Below, piece by piece: positions 55,082 through 64,000 of a stretch of DNA of 64,000 nucleotides (position 1 is the stretch's first letter; every line of letters begins with the position of its first letter). The position numbers and the translations under genes are program-made. Source of the stretch: Pseudoips prasinana (Eukaryota > Arthropoda > Insecta > Lepidoptera > Nolidae). Location of the stretch: contig OX621254.1 of NCBI GenBank assembly GCA_951640165.1, positions 22,666,001-22,730,000 on the forward strand. The letters run 5' to 3'. The notes below the pieces were generated by a model. The model had not been told where the DNA came from and searched no databases. It was given only the letters and a program-made list of their open reading frames with translations.

Positions 55082-56604
55082 GATATATAAGCTGTAATAA
55101 ATTCTCGGCGACAAGAAGATATAGCTATACATCCTGTTACATAAGCAGCCTGTCACATTAACATGAATATATCCCTGAAACTGAACAACTTCCGGAACAT
55201 CAGATCGTTAATTTACGCGAAAAAATCTTTCACACAAATAAATATTGGGAAATTGACCCGCTTTGTCAAGTCGAAATAAAACTGCTCGAAGCTCAGATCC
55301 TGGAATGTGAATGTGACACTCCACTTATGATGATATAGCTAACATATATTTTAAGTTGTTTATATACAGTCGAGTACTTTTAGCTGTTCAAGTCCTATAA
55401 TATGTTCGCCTCTTATTATTTCGCGATTGTCAATAGATCATTGCTAAAATGTAAAAGCTCTAGATCTCGATATATTATTTTTAATAAACAAATATACTGT
55501 AAAAGGTGTTATTTATAACTAGCCCTGCCCAGCTAAGAGGACTTGACTGTGTTTGCAATCGAATATATAAAATAGATTACAATATTCACAGTAAAACAGG
55601 TTTGTATACTATCAAAAACCATGACCAATAAAAAGATTTTATGTATATAGTAAAAACATTAAAACCATATTAATTATATCGGTACGAATGGAACAGTATT
55701 AAAATTACCGATAAATATTAATGAAACTTACAAATCATTTCATACTACATACGTCTTTTCAAGAAATAGTTTTTTTTGAAAACTAAAGACTCTTTCAGGT
55801 ATTAGAATAATGATGAACAGGTTCAATACAGCAAAAGTTAGTGCTGGGTTTATCTGTCAATGCAGCAATTTCGAGAGCTCATTTTCTGAGCCATCCAATT
55901 AATTACTGTGTAGGTTTCTATTCTTACAACTATTTGCACTTAATCAATACACTTTCGTTGTGGCACTTTCTTCTTTATTTCATTCTATGATGTTTGCTAA
56001 AAACTAGTCGCGTTGAATGACGTTCGCGACCCTGAGACTGAACGCTGTAGAATTATATACTGAAATGTTCGTCGCTATGATAGTTCAACTAGTCTATTTT
56101 ACTTGTCGCTTCTAATTTACTTTCTTAGAATTTCGTCAAGAATCGCCTGTGTTGGACAAACTTTCAATATGACTTTTTTCTTTTTTTTGGTGGTTAGTGC
56201 AGGAGTATCTAACTCTCTAACCAATCATCACGCCATGAGACGATTGTAAAATCTGTCAATTTTGCTCCTGAGCACCATCCACAACCAGGTGTTGGTAGCG
56301 GATCAGTAACAATTTAAAAATGATGCGTATGCAAACGTGAGGGACAAGTGAAACAACAAACTGCTCGAATAACATTGACTTTATTAGGATCGTGCAAGCA
56401 TTATGACACACAGCATCCCTCCCTCTACCCAACACTATATTCTTAAGCCTATTAATAATTTATTTTATTTAATAAAACTTGATATAATCTACCCCACGTA
56501 GAGGCCGCAATAGGTTTCCAATAGTTAGTTGCTTTTCTTGCTCCCTTGCTTGAATCCCTTGTTGTACATCTTCATCCCGAAACTCAGATGAAACAGAAAA
56601 TTAT

Positions 56605-57590
56605 TCATTTCCTTCTATGTTTGCGGCTAAGATGACTCTTATCTAGTACATCATACAGGACCCTAACTACTGTTTTATTGGTGAAGTCTCGAGTCTGACT
56701 CAACACGAATCTAAAATTTATGACCGCTTTTTTGCAGATCTTAGATATGTGATCACGAAACGACAATCCAGGAGTAATAGAAACGCCTAAATCCCACACG
56801 TGTGTGACTCGTTTCATAGGCACTGCATACACCACGTACTCGCGAAGTAGAAGTGCACGTGTGCGGGTGAAACTCATCAACAACCACGTCTCATCTCGTT
56901 CTCATGACTCCATTCCACTACCCTGTCTATGTTTTTCTGTAAGCGTTCACCATCAGACTCACCTGATTTCACTCTTGAGCAACTTAAGGTCATCTGCAAA
57001 TAGTAAACAAGAGCCATGTCTGACGATTTCTGCCAAATCGTATACCAAAATTATTAATTTGAGAAGCCCCAATTTGCTGCTTTGTCTCACACCAGACCAA
57101 GTGTAATATGGGTCAGATTCACATTCATTGCAGTAAATGTTCTGTTGCCTATTTTGCATATCGCTGGAAAAAGTATTTATATATGCGATGTGCATCCGAC
57201 GTCTGCGAGTTTCTTCAGTAGAATATCATTATTCAGGGTGTCAAACGCTTTTTTAAAATCAAAATACTCAACGTCGACCTGCACACCAACATCTATCGCC
57301 GGCACCACCTGCGACATAAAGTTTATAAGATTGGTTGCCGTGCTTTGCGCCGGTCGGAACCCATGCTGCGCGTCTGATAACTGTCCACTTACCTGTTCCT
57401 GCATACAGCGCTGGATAGCAGACTCGAACACTTTAGCCAGCGTAGAGAGCACGGCCACCGGTATATACCCACTAACATTAGCTCCTGGTTTACCATTGGG
57501 TACAGGAATGACTCGCGTGATGTTCCTGGGTTGGGAACGTCGGCGAATGAAGTCAAATCACATATATATTATAAAGGCGAAAGTGTGAGT
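56605..57590 (-). pseudogene. LINE RT fragment, minus strand
   Basis: Descending from 57,458, the frames give AVLSTLAKVFESAIQRCM, HGFRPAQSTATNLINFM, VEYFDFKKAFDTLNND, then LLFADDLKLLKS near 57,010 (FADD box) and DLGVSITPGLSFRDHI with VINFRFVLSQTRDF near 56,700. Frames change at least twice. It adjoins the right end of the duplicated block. Confidence 0.7.
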
Positions 57591-57730
57591 ATGTTTGTTA
57601 CTTCTTCACGTTTAAACGGCTGGAACAATTTCAATAAAATTTGGCATGGAGTTAGCTTACACCCTAGATTAACAAATAGGCTATAATTTGTAAAATTTAG
57701 CGCGAATAAAACCGCAGGGCACAGTTAGTT
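57556..57730 (+). mobile_element. Helitron-like fragment
   Basis: ATATATTATAAAGGCGAAAG followed by CACGTTTAAACGGCTGG and AATTTGGCATGGAG is the common 5' part of Lep1-like Helitrons. The end (AACCGCAGGGCACAGTTAGT) is a degraded 3' terminus. Confidence 0.55.
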
Positions 57731-57889
57731 AAAAATATGTTGTGAAAGTTCCGCGAACACTCCACTACAATCTCTAAAAAGAAATGCCGGTATACCATCT
57801 GCGCTCGAGTGCGTTTCTGACTTCCTTAAGGCTCAGGTAGTCAAGATATTACAGTTTATTTATTTTAATTGCGTTAAATCTTTGGGAGT

Positions 57890-57940
57890 GCTCTTTGTCC
57901 AGCAGTGGGCGTCTTTCGGCTGATATTATGATGATGATGA
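57890..57940 (+). pseudogene. RTE LINE 3'-end stub
   Basis: CTTTGTCCAGCAGTGGGCG, TCTTTCGGCTGATA and (TGA)n match the last 50 bp of the RTE element at 16,130-19,316. Confidence 0.85.
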
Positions 57941-58497
57941 ATATATTTTAATACTTTTACCGTCATTATCACTCTCGCTCAACCCGCGCGCGCCAGTACC
58001 GGCTAAGTAAATTGTTTGCCTCTTACTTTGAACTTATTATATAAATAACCGCCAAACTGAAACTGAACAGTTTTGTTATTTTTATAGCCGCAACGGCGCG
58101 GTGGTACCCGCCTCCAGTGGTTGCTAGCTTCCTAACGGATGTGACACTGTGTGGAAACACTAATTGTTCTAGAATATTCTTATAACCACTTATCAAGACA
58201 CTTTCAAATGTTTAGCGTAACACGAGGCTTCTATGACGAACTAGACTTTCTGCATAAGTACCCGGAACAAATTCTATGGTTCCAGCCGTGACATATGGTG
58301 AATTAAGCTATACTGATTTGTTTTGTTCAAAAGAACCATAGATTAATATTGTGGAGCTCGTTGAGTTCTCCTACATTATTTAGCACAATTTGATACTTCT
58401 TAGGCAAACTTCAAAGGCAGATACTACTATAGATATTACTAACATTACTGATATAGCCTGATATTTTATTATAATTTTAGGTTAAAAATAATTATAA
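57941..58497. other. Unassigned interval
   Basis: No recognisable coding or repeat feature; a modest GC rise lies near 58,085-58,140. Confidence 0.3.
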
Positions 58498-58563
58498 AAT
58501 GAGTAAAGCAATTGGTCAATAGATCAGTCGATTTACTAATCTATTGACCAATTACTTTATTCA
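58498..58563. repeat. Inverted repeat, arms of about 26 bp, 14-bp loop
   Basis: ATGAGTAAAGCAATTGGTC... faces ...GACCAATTACTTTATTCAT; the inner 15 bp (AATTGGTCAATAGAT) is a perfect match. Confidence 0.85.
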
Positions 58564-58639
58564 TTCTTGTTTAATTATTACTTACTCATATTTTTATGCA
58601 CACCACGACATAGCGGATGTCACTATTTATTACCCCTCC

Positions 58640-59300
58640 GAGGCCGGTTGTGGAGAAAATGAAGGCACGGAGAGAAGGAAAATAATTAACCTAGAATCCC
58701 GGCAAGCCGTGTTGATGGCATCAGCAGTGCCATCTGGAAACCGGGGACCCGAGCGCCAACCAAGAAGGCGAAAACAATTTTAGGAGTGAAGCTAATCTCC
58801 ATTGAATCTACGCCAAATCCAATCTGCCTGCTAAATACGCCCAGAAGAATCCAAGCCAACTACCAGATACCGCCCAACAAAGAATGACCGAGTCCACAGG
58901 CGCTATGGTCCAAACAGGCACATTAAACGAGAAATTAAGGAAACCATGGTGAAGAACAATCAGATATTCTCTTTATTTAGTCATCATAGCAGATTTAACC
59001 TTATTAGCAAAAAACCATCAGAGAATAAGGAAACGAGAGGCAAAAACAAAAAGGTTCTTAGCCAGGTGGCCACTCAAACGACTAACTCTGATACTGACAA
59101 AGGTGAAACTATCGCCGCAATGAAAGAGTTGATAGAGGAAATATAGGATGACAGAAGAAAGGACATCATTGAGTGCACGCTCTATACACGAACACTCACC
59201 AAGGACCTGAAAGGGACATCTGATTCCCTTCCAGCAAACCGCATCACCACCAGCCAAGCTCTTACGCAGCATTTGCCGCAAAAACAACTCAACTAATGCA
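58640..59300 (+). pseudogene. Possible R1-like LINE ORF1 fragment
   Basis: Short frames (58,544-58,783; 58,946-59,146) contain hydrophilic Arg/Lys/Gln-rich protein such as NKKVLSQVATQTTNSDTDKG, like a gag-type ORF1. There is no zinc knuckle. The link to the R1 fragment next door is by position. Confidence 0.35.
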
Positions 59301-59352
59301 CACCCTGGAATCCCTCGCAATACACCAACCACTCCCAATTATGACTCATTCT

Positions 59353-60275
59353 TTACCAACGGCATGCATACACATTGGGAGGGCATGTATGCATATATGC
59401 ATACATGCCCTCCCAACCCTCTGTCTCAGATATGAGGTCTTCCGGGTAGAAGGTCTCGGCCAGCCATCTCGCGGATTCCTTTAGACCCAGAAACCTTCCA
59501 TCCTTTTTTAATGGGGCGTCTTCCTGTCTTTTCGCCGTTCTGCCAATTACCCTGTATATGCCTTCCCACACCCCTTCCTTATTTTGTTTGCCGCAGAAGC
59601 CTTTCCAGCTCTGTGTCTGGGCGTCCTTGGTTTTCTTTTCATATTCTTCTTTCTTTTGCAGGTACTGCTCTACTACTCCAGTTCTTCGCGTGGGTGCTGC
59701 ACAACGGATCCTTCTCCTCCTGGTGTTTACTTCTCTTTTCAACTGGGTGAGTTCATCGGACCACCACGGCAAGGTGAGTTTTTTGTTTGACTTAATTAAC
59801 GGTATGTGTAGTGTGCATGTTTCTTGTATGATTTGGGTGTATTTTTCGACTGTTTGCTCTAATTGTTCTATGTTTGTGATGTTTTCTATTTTGGTTTTGT
59901 TAATGTTGTGTTTGGTGGCTAATTGGTCCAGTTTAGCATCAAACTGGCTCCAATTAGCCTTTTTTGTGTTGAATTTACGTGTAGTTCTTGTTGTGTTGAT
60001 ACCGTTTTCTCTCTTTGATTTGATTTTAAATACAATGCCGTTATGATCCGACCCAGTCATGTCTGTATCCACCTTCCAGTTCTCCACCAGGCCGAGAAAG
60101 TCCGTGGAGCACGCTGTAATGTCCACTATACTGGAAAAGGGTTTCCCTCCCCGTATAGTGTCAAATGTTGGAGTGTTGCCTTCGTTAAGCACCTGCATTC
60201 CGAGTTCGTTTATCGTCCCGGCTAGTTCTTCTCCCCTTGAGTCGGTCTTCCTGCTACCCCACCAGACACTCTTTG
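59353..60275 (-). pseudogene. R1-clade LINE ORF2 fragment (endonuclease C-terminus and linker)
   Basis: From 60,275 down: SVWWGSRKTDSRGEELAGTI, MQVLNEGNTPTFDTIRG, DMTGSDHNGIVFKI (the SDH catalytic motif), then the linker with LPWWSDELTQLKREVNTRRR and RWLAETFYPEDL. This is typical of R1-clade elements. The frame is open to 59,353 and runs through a 42-bp palindrome. No rDNA flanks are present, so it is not a 28S-inserted R1. The RT domain is missing. Confidence 0.75.
59375..59416. repeat. Perfect 42-bp palindrome at an inversion junction
   Basis: TTGGGAGGGCATGTATGCAT at 59,375-59,394 continues into its own exact reverse complement through 59,416 with no spacer. Confidence 0.95.
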
Positions 60276-60280
60276 CGTTC

Positions 60281-60528
60281 TGTTATAACCGTACAATGTA
60301 AGCTTTATTGCTGACGAAGGTCTCAGCCTTGCTAGACGCTCTGTCAGCAATAATGAGTATGAACTGGAAGCATAACGCCGGGCAGTCAGTCTATTCAGAG
60401 CTCTCGCGAAGTATGGTTGCCTAAGGGTCCCTTTCTAATGTAGTGTATTTTGTCTTTATATTAATAAATAATCAAGTGTGTATTAAAAACCTTTTTTTAA
60501 AACACGTACTGAAAGGGACCCCATAACA
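60281..60528 (+). repeat. Gypsy 5' LTR and primer-binding site
   Basis: 248 bp with inverted termini TGTTAT...ATAACA. Two bases later TGGTGGCAGCGGTGGGA (60,531-60,547) is a tRNA-type primer-binding site. AATAAATAATCA near 60,463 may supply the poly(A) signal. Confidence 0.8.
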
Positions 60529-60966
60529 AATGGTGGCAGCGGTGGGATACGGAACCCCAGTGCCGATTCGCTTAAATCTATATTTATGTGTTAATAGTGA
60601 ATAGACTCTCCGTATCTTACAAAAATTAAATAAAACAAAATCCTGCGAGTAACCTGCAAGTGACCTGCGAGCAATCTTCGAGTATTCTGCGAGTGTCCTG
60701 TAAGGGTCATGTGATTGCCTTCAAGCATCCTGTGATTTATGTGTAAACCATTCTGTTCAGTGTCCAAAAGTGCAAGTGTTCTGTGAATAAAATCATTACG
60801 TCATCTGTGTCTGTGCGTCGCTATGAAGCTATTCCGAGTATTAGCCGTTATCGCCGCCCACGTATTCTTGTAAGTCGTTGAACATTTATCGGCTCTTAGC
60901 TGGAACTTTTATTTGGTTACTATACTTTGTCGCCTAGTGTTGTTCATTGAATGAAATTTGTGTATT

Positions 60967-61998
60967 ATGCCTAAAGTGCCTAAAACCGAAAAAGTCGCAG
61001 TGAAAGTTGACATTGAAACCGATTCACCGGAATCAAACTCTCCAATTTTATCACCCAAAGTGACCTGGGCCACTAAAAAAGTAACCACTGTTGTAGAAAT
61101 GGATCTAAATATATTATTGAAATTTGTTAAACAATACGATGGCAGTCGCGATAAACTTAACTCATTTATCAATAACTGTAATAATGCTTATGAGTTAGCT
61201 ACCGAGACACAAAGACCAATTTTATTTAAATATATACTCTGCCAACTCACGGGTAAAGCAGAAACCGCCTGCTCTATTAAAGAGTTCACATCATGGGACC
61301 AACTAAAAACATTCCTCAAAACTCAATTCTCTGAACAGAAGCATTTCACTCATTTGCTTACCGAACTCCAGGAAAGCAGACAAAGCTCATCCGAAAACGT
61401 AGGTCAATATGCTCTCAAAATAGAAACTTGCCTCTCGCAATTATTGACAGAAATGTCTCTTTCTAATCATGATGCTACAGAAATACCTGGTCGCACAGCT
61501 CAACTGGAGGATATAACCCTCCATCAATTCCTTATGGGTTTAAATCCCCGCATCTCAAATATTGTTAGATGCAAAACACCTAAAACATTTAATGAAGCTG
61601 TGAATTTTGCCACATATAAACGTAGTAACAATAATAATTCGCAACAATCGAATCAAAATCGGTTCAAGCAGAGCTCATCCGCTCAGAACCAAGCCTATAA
61701 AACCACTCTACCACAGAAATTACTATCCAAACCGAGTATCTCAAGTAATGACACTAAACCATTTAAATATGACCCAAAACTAACATGTAAGTATTGTAAA
61801 GAAGTGGGTCATGAGTTAAATAATTGCTTGAAACGAGCTAAACGCTACCCTAATACTCAACCATTTAAGGATAGTAATAAATCATCTGGGCCTCAGCCCA
61901 GCAGTTCAAAAGCTCCCCCAGTAAACTTTATTGACGATTATGATGAGTCGGAAGAGTCCGAACACGAAGATACTGAAGGGGAGAATTTAAACTTGTAA
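60967..61998 (+). CDS. Gypsy gag (capsid/nucleocapsid)
   Basis: ATG at 60,967 (MPKVPKTEKVAVKVD), 343 residues. The capsid-like region has FVKQYDGSRDKLNSFINNC, LTGKAETACSI, WDQLKTFLKTQF and TLHQFLMGLNPRISNIV. A single CCHC knuckle, CKYCKEVGHELNNC, lies near residue 275, and the C-terminus is acidic (DDYDESEESEHED). The frame is intact. A small inverted repeat (GTCCTG...CAGGAC) lies directly after the stop. Confidence 0.85.
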   Translation: MPKVPKTEKVAVKVDIETDSPESNSPILSPKVTWATKKVTTVVEMDLNILLKFVKQYDGSRDKLNSFINNCNNAYELATETQRPILFKYILCQLTGKAETACSIKEFTSWDQLKTFLKTQFSEQKHFTHLLTELQESRQSSSENVGQYALKIETCLSQLLTEMSLSNHDATEIPGRTAQLEDITLHQFLMGLNPRISNIVRCKTPKTFNEAVNFATYKRSNNNNSQQSNQNRFKQSSSAQNQAYKTTLPQKLLSKPSISSNDTKPFKYDPKLTCKYCKEVGHELNNCLKRAKRYPNTQPFKDSNKSSGPQPSSSKAPPVNFIDDYDESEESEHEDTEGENLNL

Positions 61999-62042
61999 AT
62001 GTCCTGCAATCGTGCTGCACAGGACGTAATCCAAAAGCCAGC

Positions 62043-64000
62043 ATGGATCTGAACAAAGTATGTTCATCTAATAATTATTCAGAGGTTATACATCAAGGTA
62101 ACCAGCCCCAAAACGGCAACCTCTACCCTTCTGAGGTTATACATCAGGGTAACCAGTCCCAAAACGGCAACCTCTACCCTTCTGAGGTTATACATCAGGG
62201 TAACCAGTCCCAAAACGGCAACCTCTACCCTTCTGAGGTTATACATCAGGGTAACCAGTCCCAAAACGGCAACCTCTATCCTCTTGAGGTTATACATCAG
62301 GGTAACCAGCCCCAACACGGAAACCTCACTGAATCGCCTACCAAAATTCCGATTTCTATGAAAATCTACGAGGTAAGTATTGATACCTCGAAGAGGCTTT
62401 TGCCTCATATATTAGTGGAGTCCTCAGTGTCTGACAGACCACTAACTCTTTTGGTAGACTCGGGTTCTGCTATTTGTTTGATAAAGGAAGCAAGTATCCT
62501 TACTCAACCAAACGTCACCCAAAAGCCTATAAATATTAAAGGTATTGACCCTGGTGAAGAGACCACTCAAACGTTAGGTTATTTTAATCTAAAGTTTAAA
62601 ATCGCTCAAAATAATACAATCAAACATAAATTTCACATCATCCAGGATATCAATTTACCTTATGATGGCATTTTGGGTATGACTTCCTTACTACTAATTC
62701 TTGCAAGATCGATTACGGTCGTGAGGCTCTGAAAATTATAAGTGACGAGGTTAAAATTCATTTCTTTGACCCGTGCTATATCATACCACCACGAACAGAA
62801 ACCGTCATTGAATGCTCAGTAACAAATCCAGATTTAGGGGAAGGCGTAATCTTAGATCAACACCTTTCTCAAACCCTTCTTGTTGCTAACTGTCTAGTGA
62901 AAGTAAAAGATAATAAAACAATAAATATATCAGTGATTAATACATCTAATAAACCTTTCAAAATTAAACGTAATTTGAAGTTAAAATTAGATCCAATAGA
63001 GGTGTATTCTATTGGTACAGGATCACAAGACAAAAGTGCGACTGACCGTACTAGGCAAGTACTTGATTCATTAAGAATATCTCACTTGAATGACGAGGAG
63101 ACAAACGCTATTCTTGAATTGTGTTCAGATTATTCGGATATCTTCCATTTACCAGACGAAGTATTATCATTTTCCTCAGCCATACAACATGAGATCAAAA
63201 CTACCAGTAACACCCTCATCCACACTAAATCATATCGGTTCCCGGAATGCCACAAGAAAGAAGTAGAAACTCAGATGAATAAAATGTTGAGCCAGGGTAT
63301 TATTAAACCATCATCCTCTCCCTGGTCTTCTCCGATATGGGTAGTACCCAAAAAGACTGATGCTTCAGGCCAAAAGAAGTGGCGTATTGTAATAGACTAT
63401 AGGAAGTTGAATGATGTTACAATCGGTGAAATCTACCCTATTCCCCAAATTACCGAAATCCTAGACCAATTAGGTAAAAGCCAGTATTTCACCACTTTAG
63501 ACCTGTCATCCGGATTTCATCATCTTTTAGTTTCACCCGAGGATGCACCCAAAACAGCTTTCTCTGTGCCTCAAGGACAATTTCAGTTTAATCGAATGCC
63601 TTTCGGTTTAAAAAATGCTCCGTCAACGTTTCAGAGACTTATGAATACCTGTCTTACTGGTCTGCAAGGCTCTCGTTGCTATGTGTATCTCGATGACATT
63701 GTTTTATATGCTCATAACCTAAATATCGCAATACAAAACCTTAAGTCCGTCTTCAACAGGCTTAGACAGTTTAACCTAAAATTACAACCAGAAAAATGCG
63801 AGTTTCTCCGGAAAGAAGTAACTTATCTTGGTCACATCATTACCAAGGACAGTGTTAAACCTAACCCTGAAAAAATCAAAGCTGTTACTCAATATCCCGT
63901 GCCAAAATCACCCAAAGATATTAAATCTTTCTTAGGCTTAGTATCGTATTACAGGCGCTTCATTCCCGACTTCTCTAAACACGCTAAATCACTTACTTCT
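62043..64000 (+). pseudogene. Gypsy pol (protease, RT), one frameshift, partial
   Basis: ATG at 62,043. Five 17-residue repeats (EVIHQGNQSQNGNLYPS) lead into the protease (LTLLVDSGSAICLIKEAS, DSG intact). The frame ends at 62,732 after a one-base loss near 62,678. The true frame continues from 62,681 and is open for 440 codons to the window end: IIKPSSSPWSSPIWVVPKK, WRIVIDYRKLND, FNRMPFGLKNAPSTFQR, VYLDDIVLYAHN (YLDD intact), FLGLVSYYRRFIPDFSK. RNase H and integrase lie beyond the edge. Confidence 0.88.
62082..62330 (+). repeat. In-frame 51-bp minisatellite, 4.9 units
   Basis: Units start at 62,082, 62,133, 62,184, 62,235 and 62,286 with GAGGTTATACATCARGG. Units 2-4 are nearly identical; the first and last diverge slightly (P for S, H for N). 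All keep the pol frame. Confidence 0.95.

Larger units (their letters stand above)
54206..56585. repeat. Segmental duplication, copy B (compact)
   Basis: This is the compact partner of copy A, about 2.4 kb long. It keeps the uninterrupted arrangement at the site of the P-like transposon of copy A: the sequence around 55,815-55,830 runs straight across. It also lacks the LINE and pogo insertions of intron 1. It carries its own insertion, a dispersed SINE-like repeat at about 54,580-54,800. Confidence 0.85.
60281..64000 (+). mobile_element. Ty3/Gypsy retrotransposon, 5' part (runs off the window)
   Basis: 5' LTR 60,281-60,528, primer-binding site, gag 60,967-61,998, pol from 62,043 to the window end within RT. 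It was inserted beside the R1-like fragment. One frameshift in pol is the only obvious lesion in view. Confidence 0.88.

Noticed and set aside
59353..60275. 28S rDNA-specific R1 insertion
   Set aside because: Flanking sequence shows no rDNA; the clade includes non-rDNA elements.

Overview
This window looks like lepidopteran (moth or butterfly) nuclear DNA: AT-rich, with short GT-AG introns, Helitrons starting TCTATACTAATATTATAA and ending CTAG, a mag-type Ty3/Gypsy element with 77-bp LTRs, BEL/Pao, R1-like, RTE and several CR1/Jockey-like LINEs, and tRNA-derived SINEs. No bacterial features, rRNA, stand-alone tRNA gene or CRISPR array was seen. Most of the 64 kb is nested transposable elements.

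Two copies of one small host gene frame the window, both on the minus strand. Copy B (50,827-55,081) is complete: three exons with GT-AG junctions and matching phases (2/1 and 2/1) give a 204-residue protein with a signal-peptide-like start. Copy A (exon 1 at 10,680-10,819, exon 2 at 135-251) is the same gene with its last exon beyond the left edge. The flanks of the two copies also match in blocks, so this is a tandem segmental duplication. Intron 1 is 476 bp in copy B and about 10.4 kb in copy A, because copy A filled with elements. I do not recognise the protein family.

Layout: 1-10.7 kb, copy A exon 2, then LINEs and a pogo-like element inside intron 1. 10.7-15.9 kb, exon 1 and its upstream flank, interrupted by a P-like THAP transposon (1,921 bp, 8-bp target duplication; copy B keeps the empty site) and a minus-strand LINE. 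16.1-19.3 kb, an RTE LINE with one frameshift. 19.5-21.1 kb, an old LINE. 22.1-39.8 kb, a BEL/Pao element split by a 7.8-kb Tc1/mariner-type element (24,264-32,043, itself loaded with a Helitron, SINEs, MITEs and an 85-bp tandem repeat) and by a CR1-like LINE (34,707-39,017). 39.8-50.7 kb, an old Gypsy split by a mag-type Gypsy (40,917-49,794), which is in turn split by a Sola-like DNA transposon with an intact two-exon transposase (42,531-45,312) and by a Tc1 element (47,899-49,490). 50.8-56.6 kb, gene copy B and its flank. 56.6-60.3 kb, LINE, Helitron and R1 fragments. 60.3-64 kb, the 5' LTR, gag and part of pol of another Gypsy element.

The most informative signals are the duplicated unannotated secreted-protein gene, the clean nesting with exact target-site duplications (removing each insertion restores the host reading frame), and several near-spacerless palindromes in and beside retroelement sequence that suggest template-switching. 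Family names rest on motif recognition by eye; no database search was possible.
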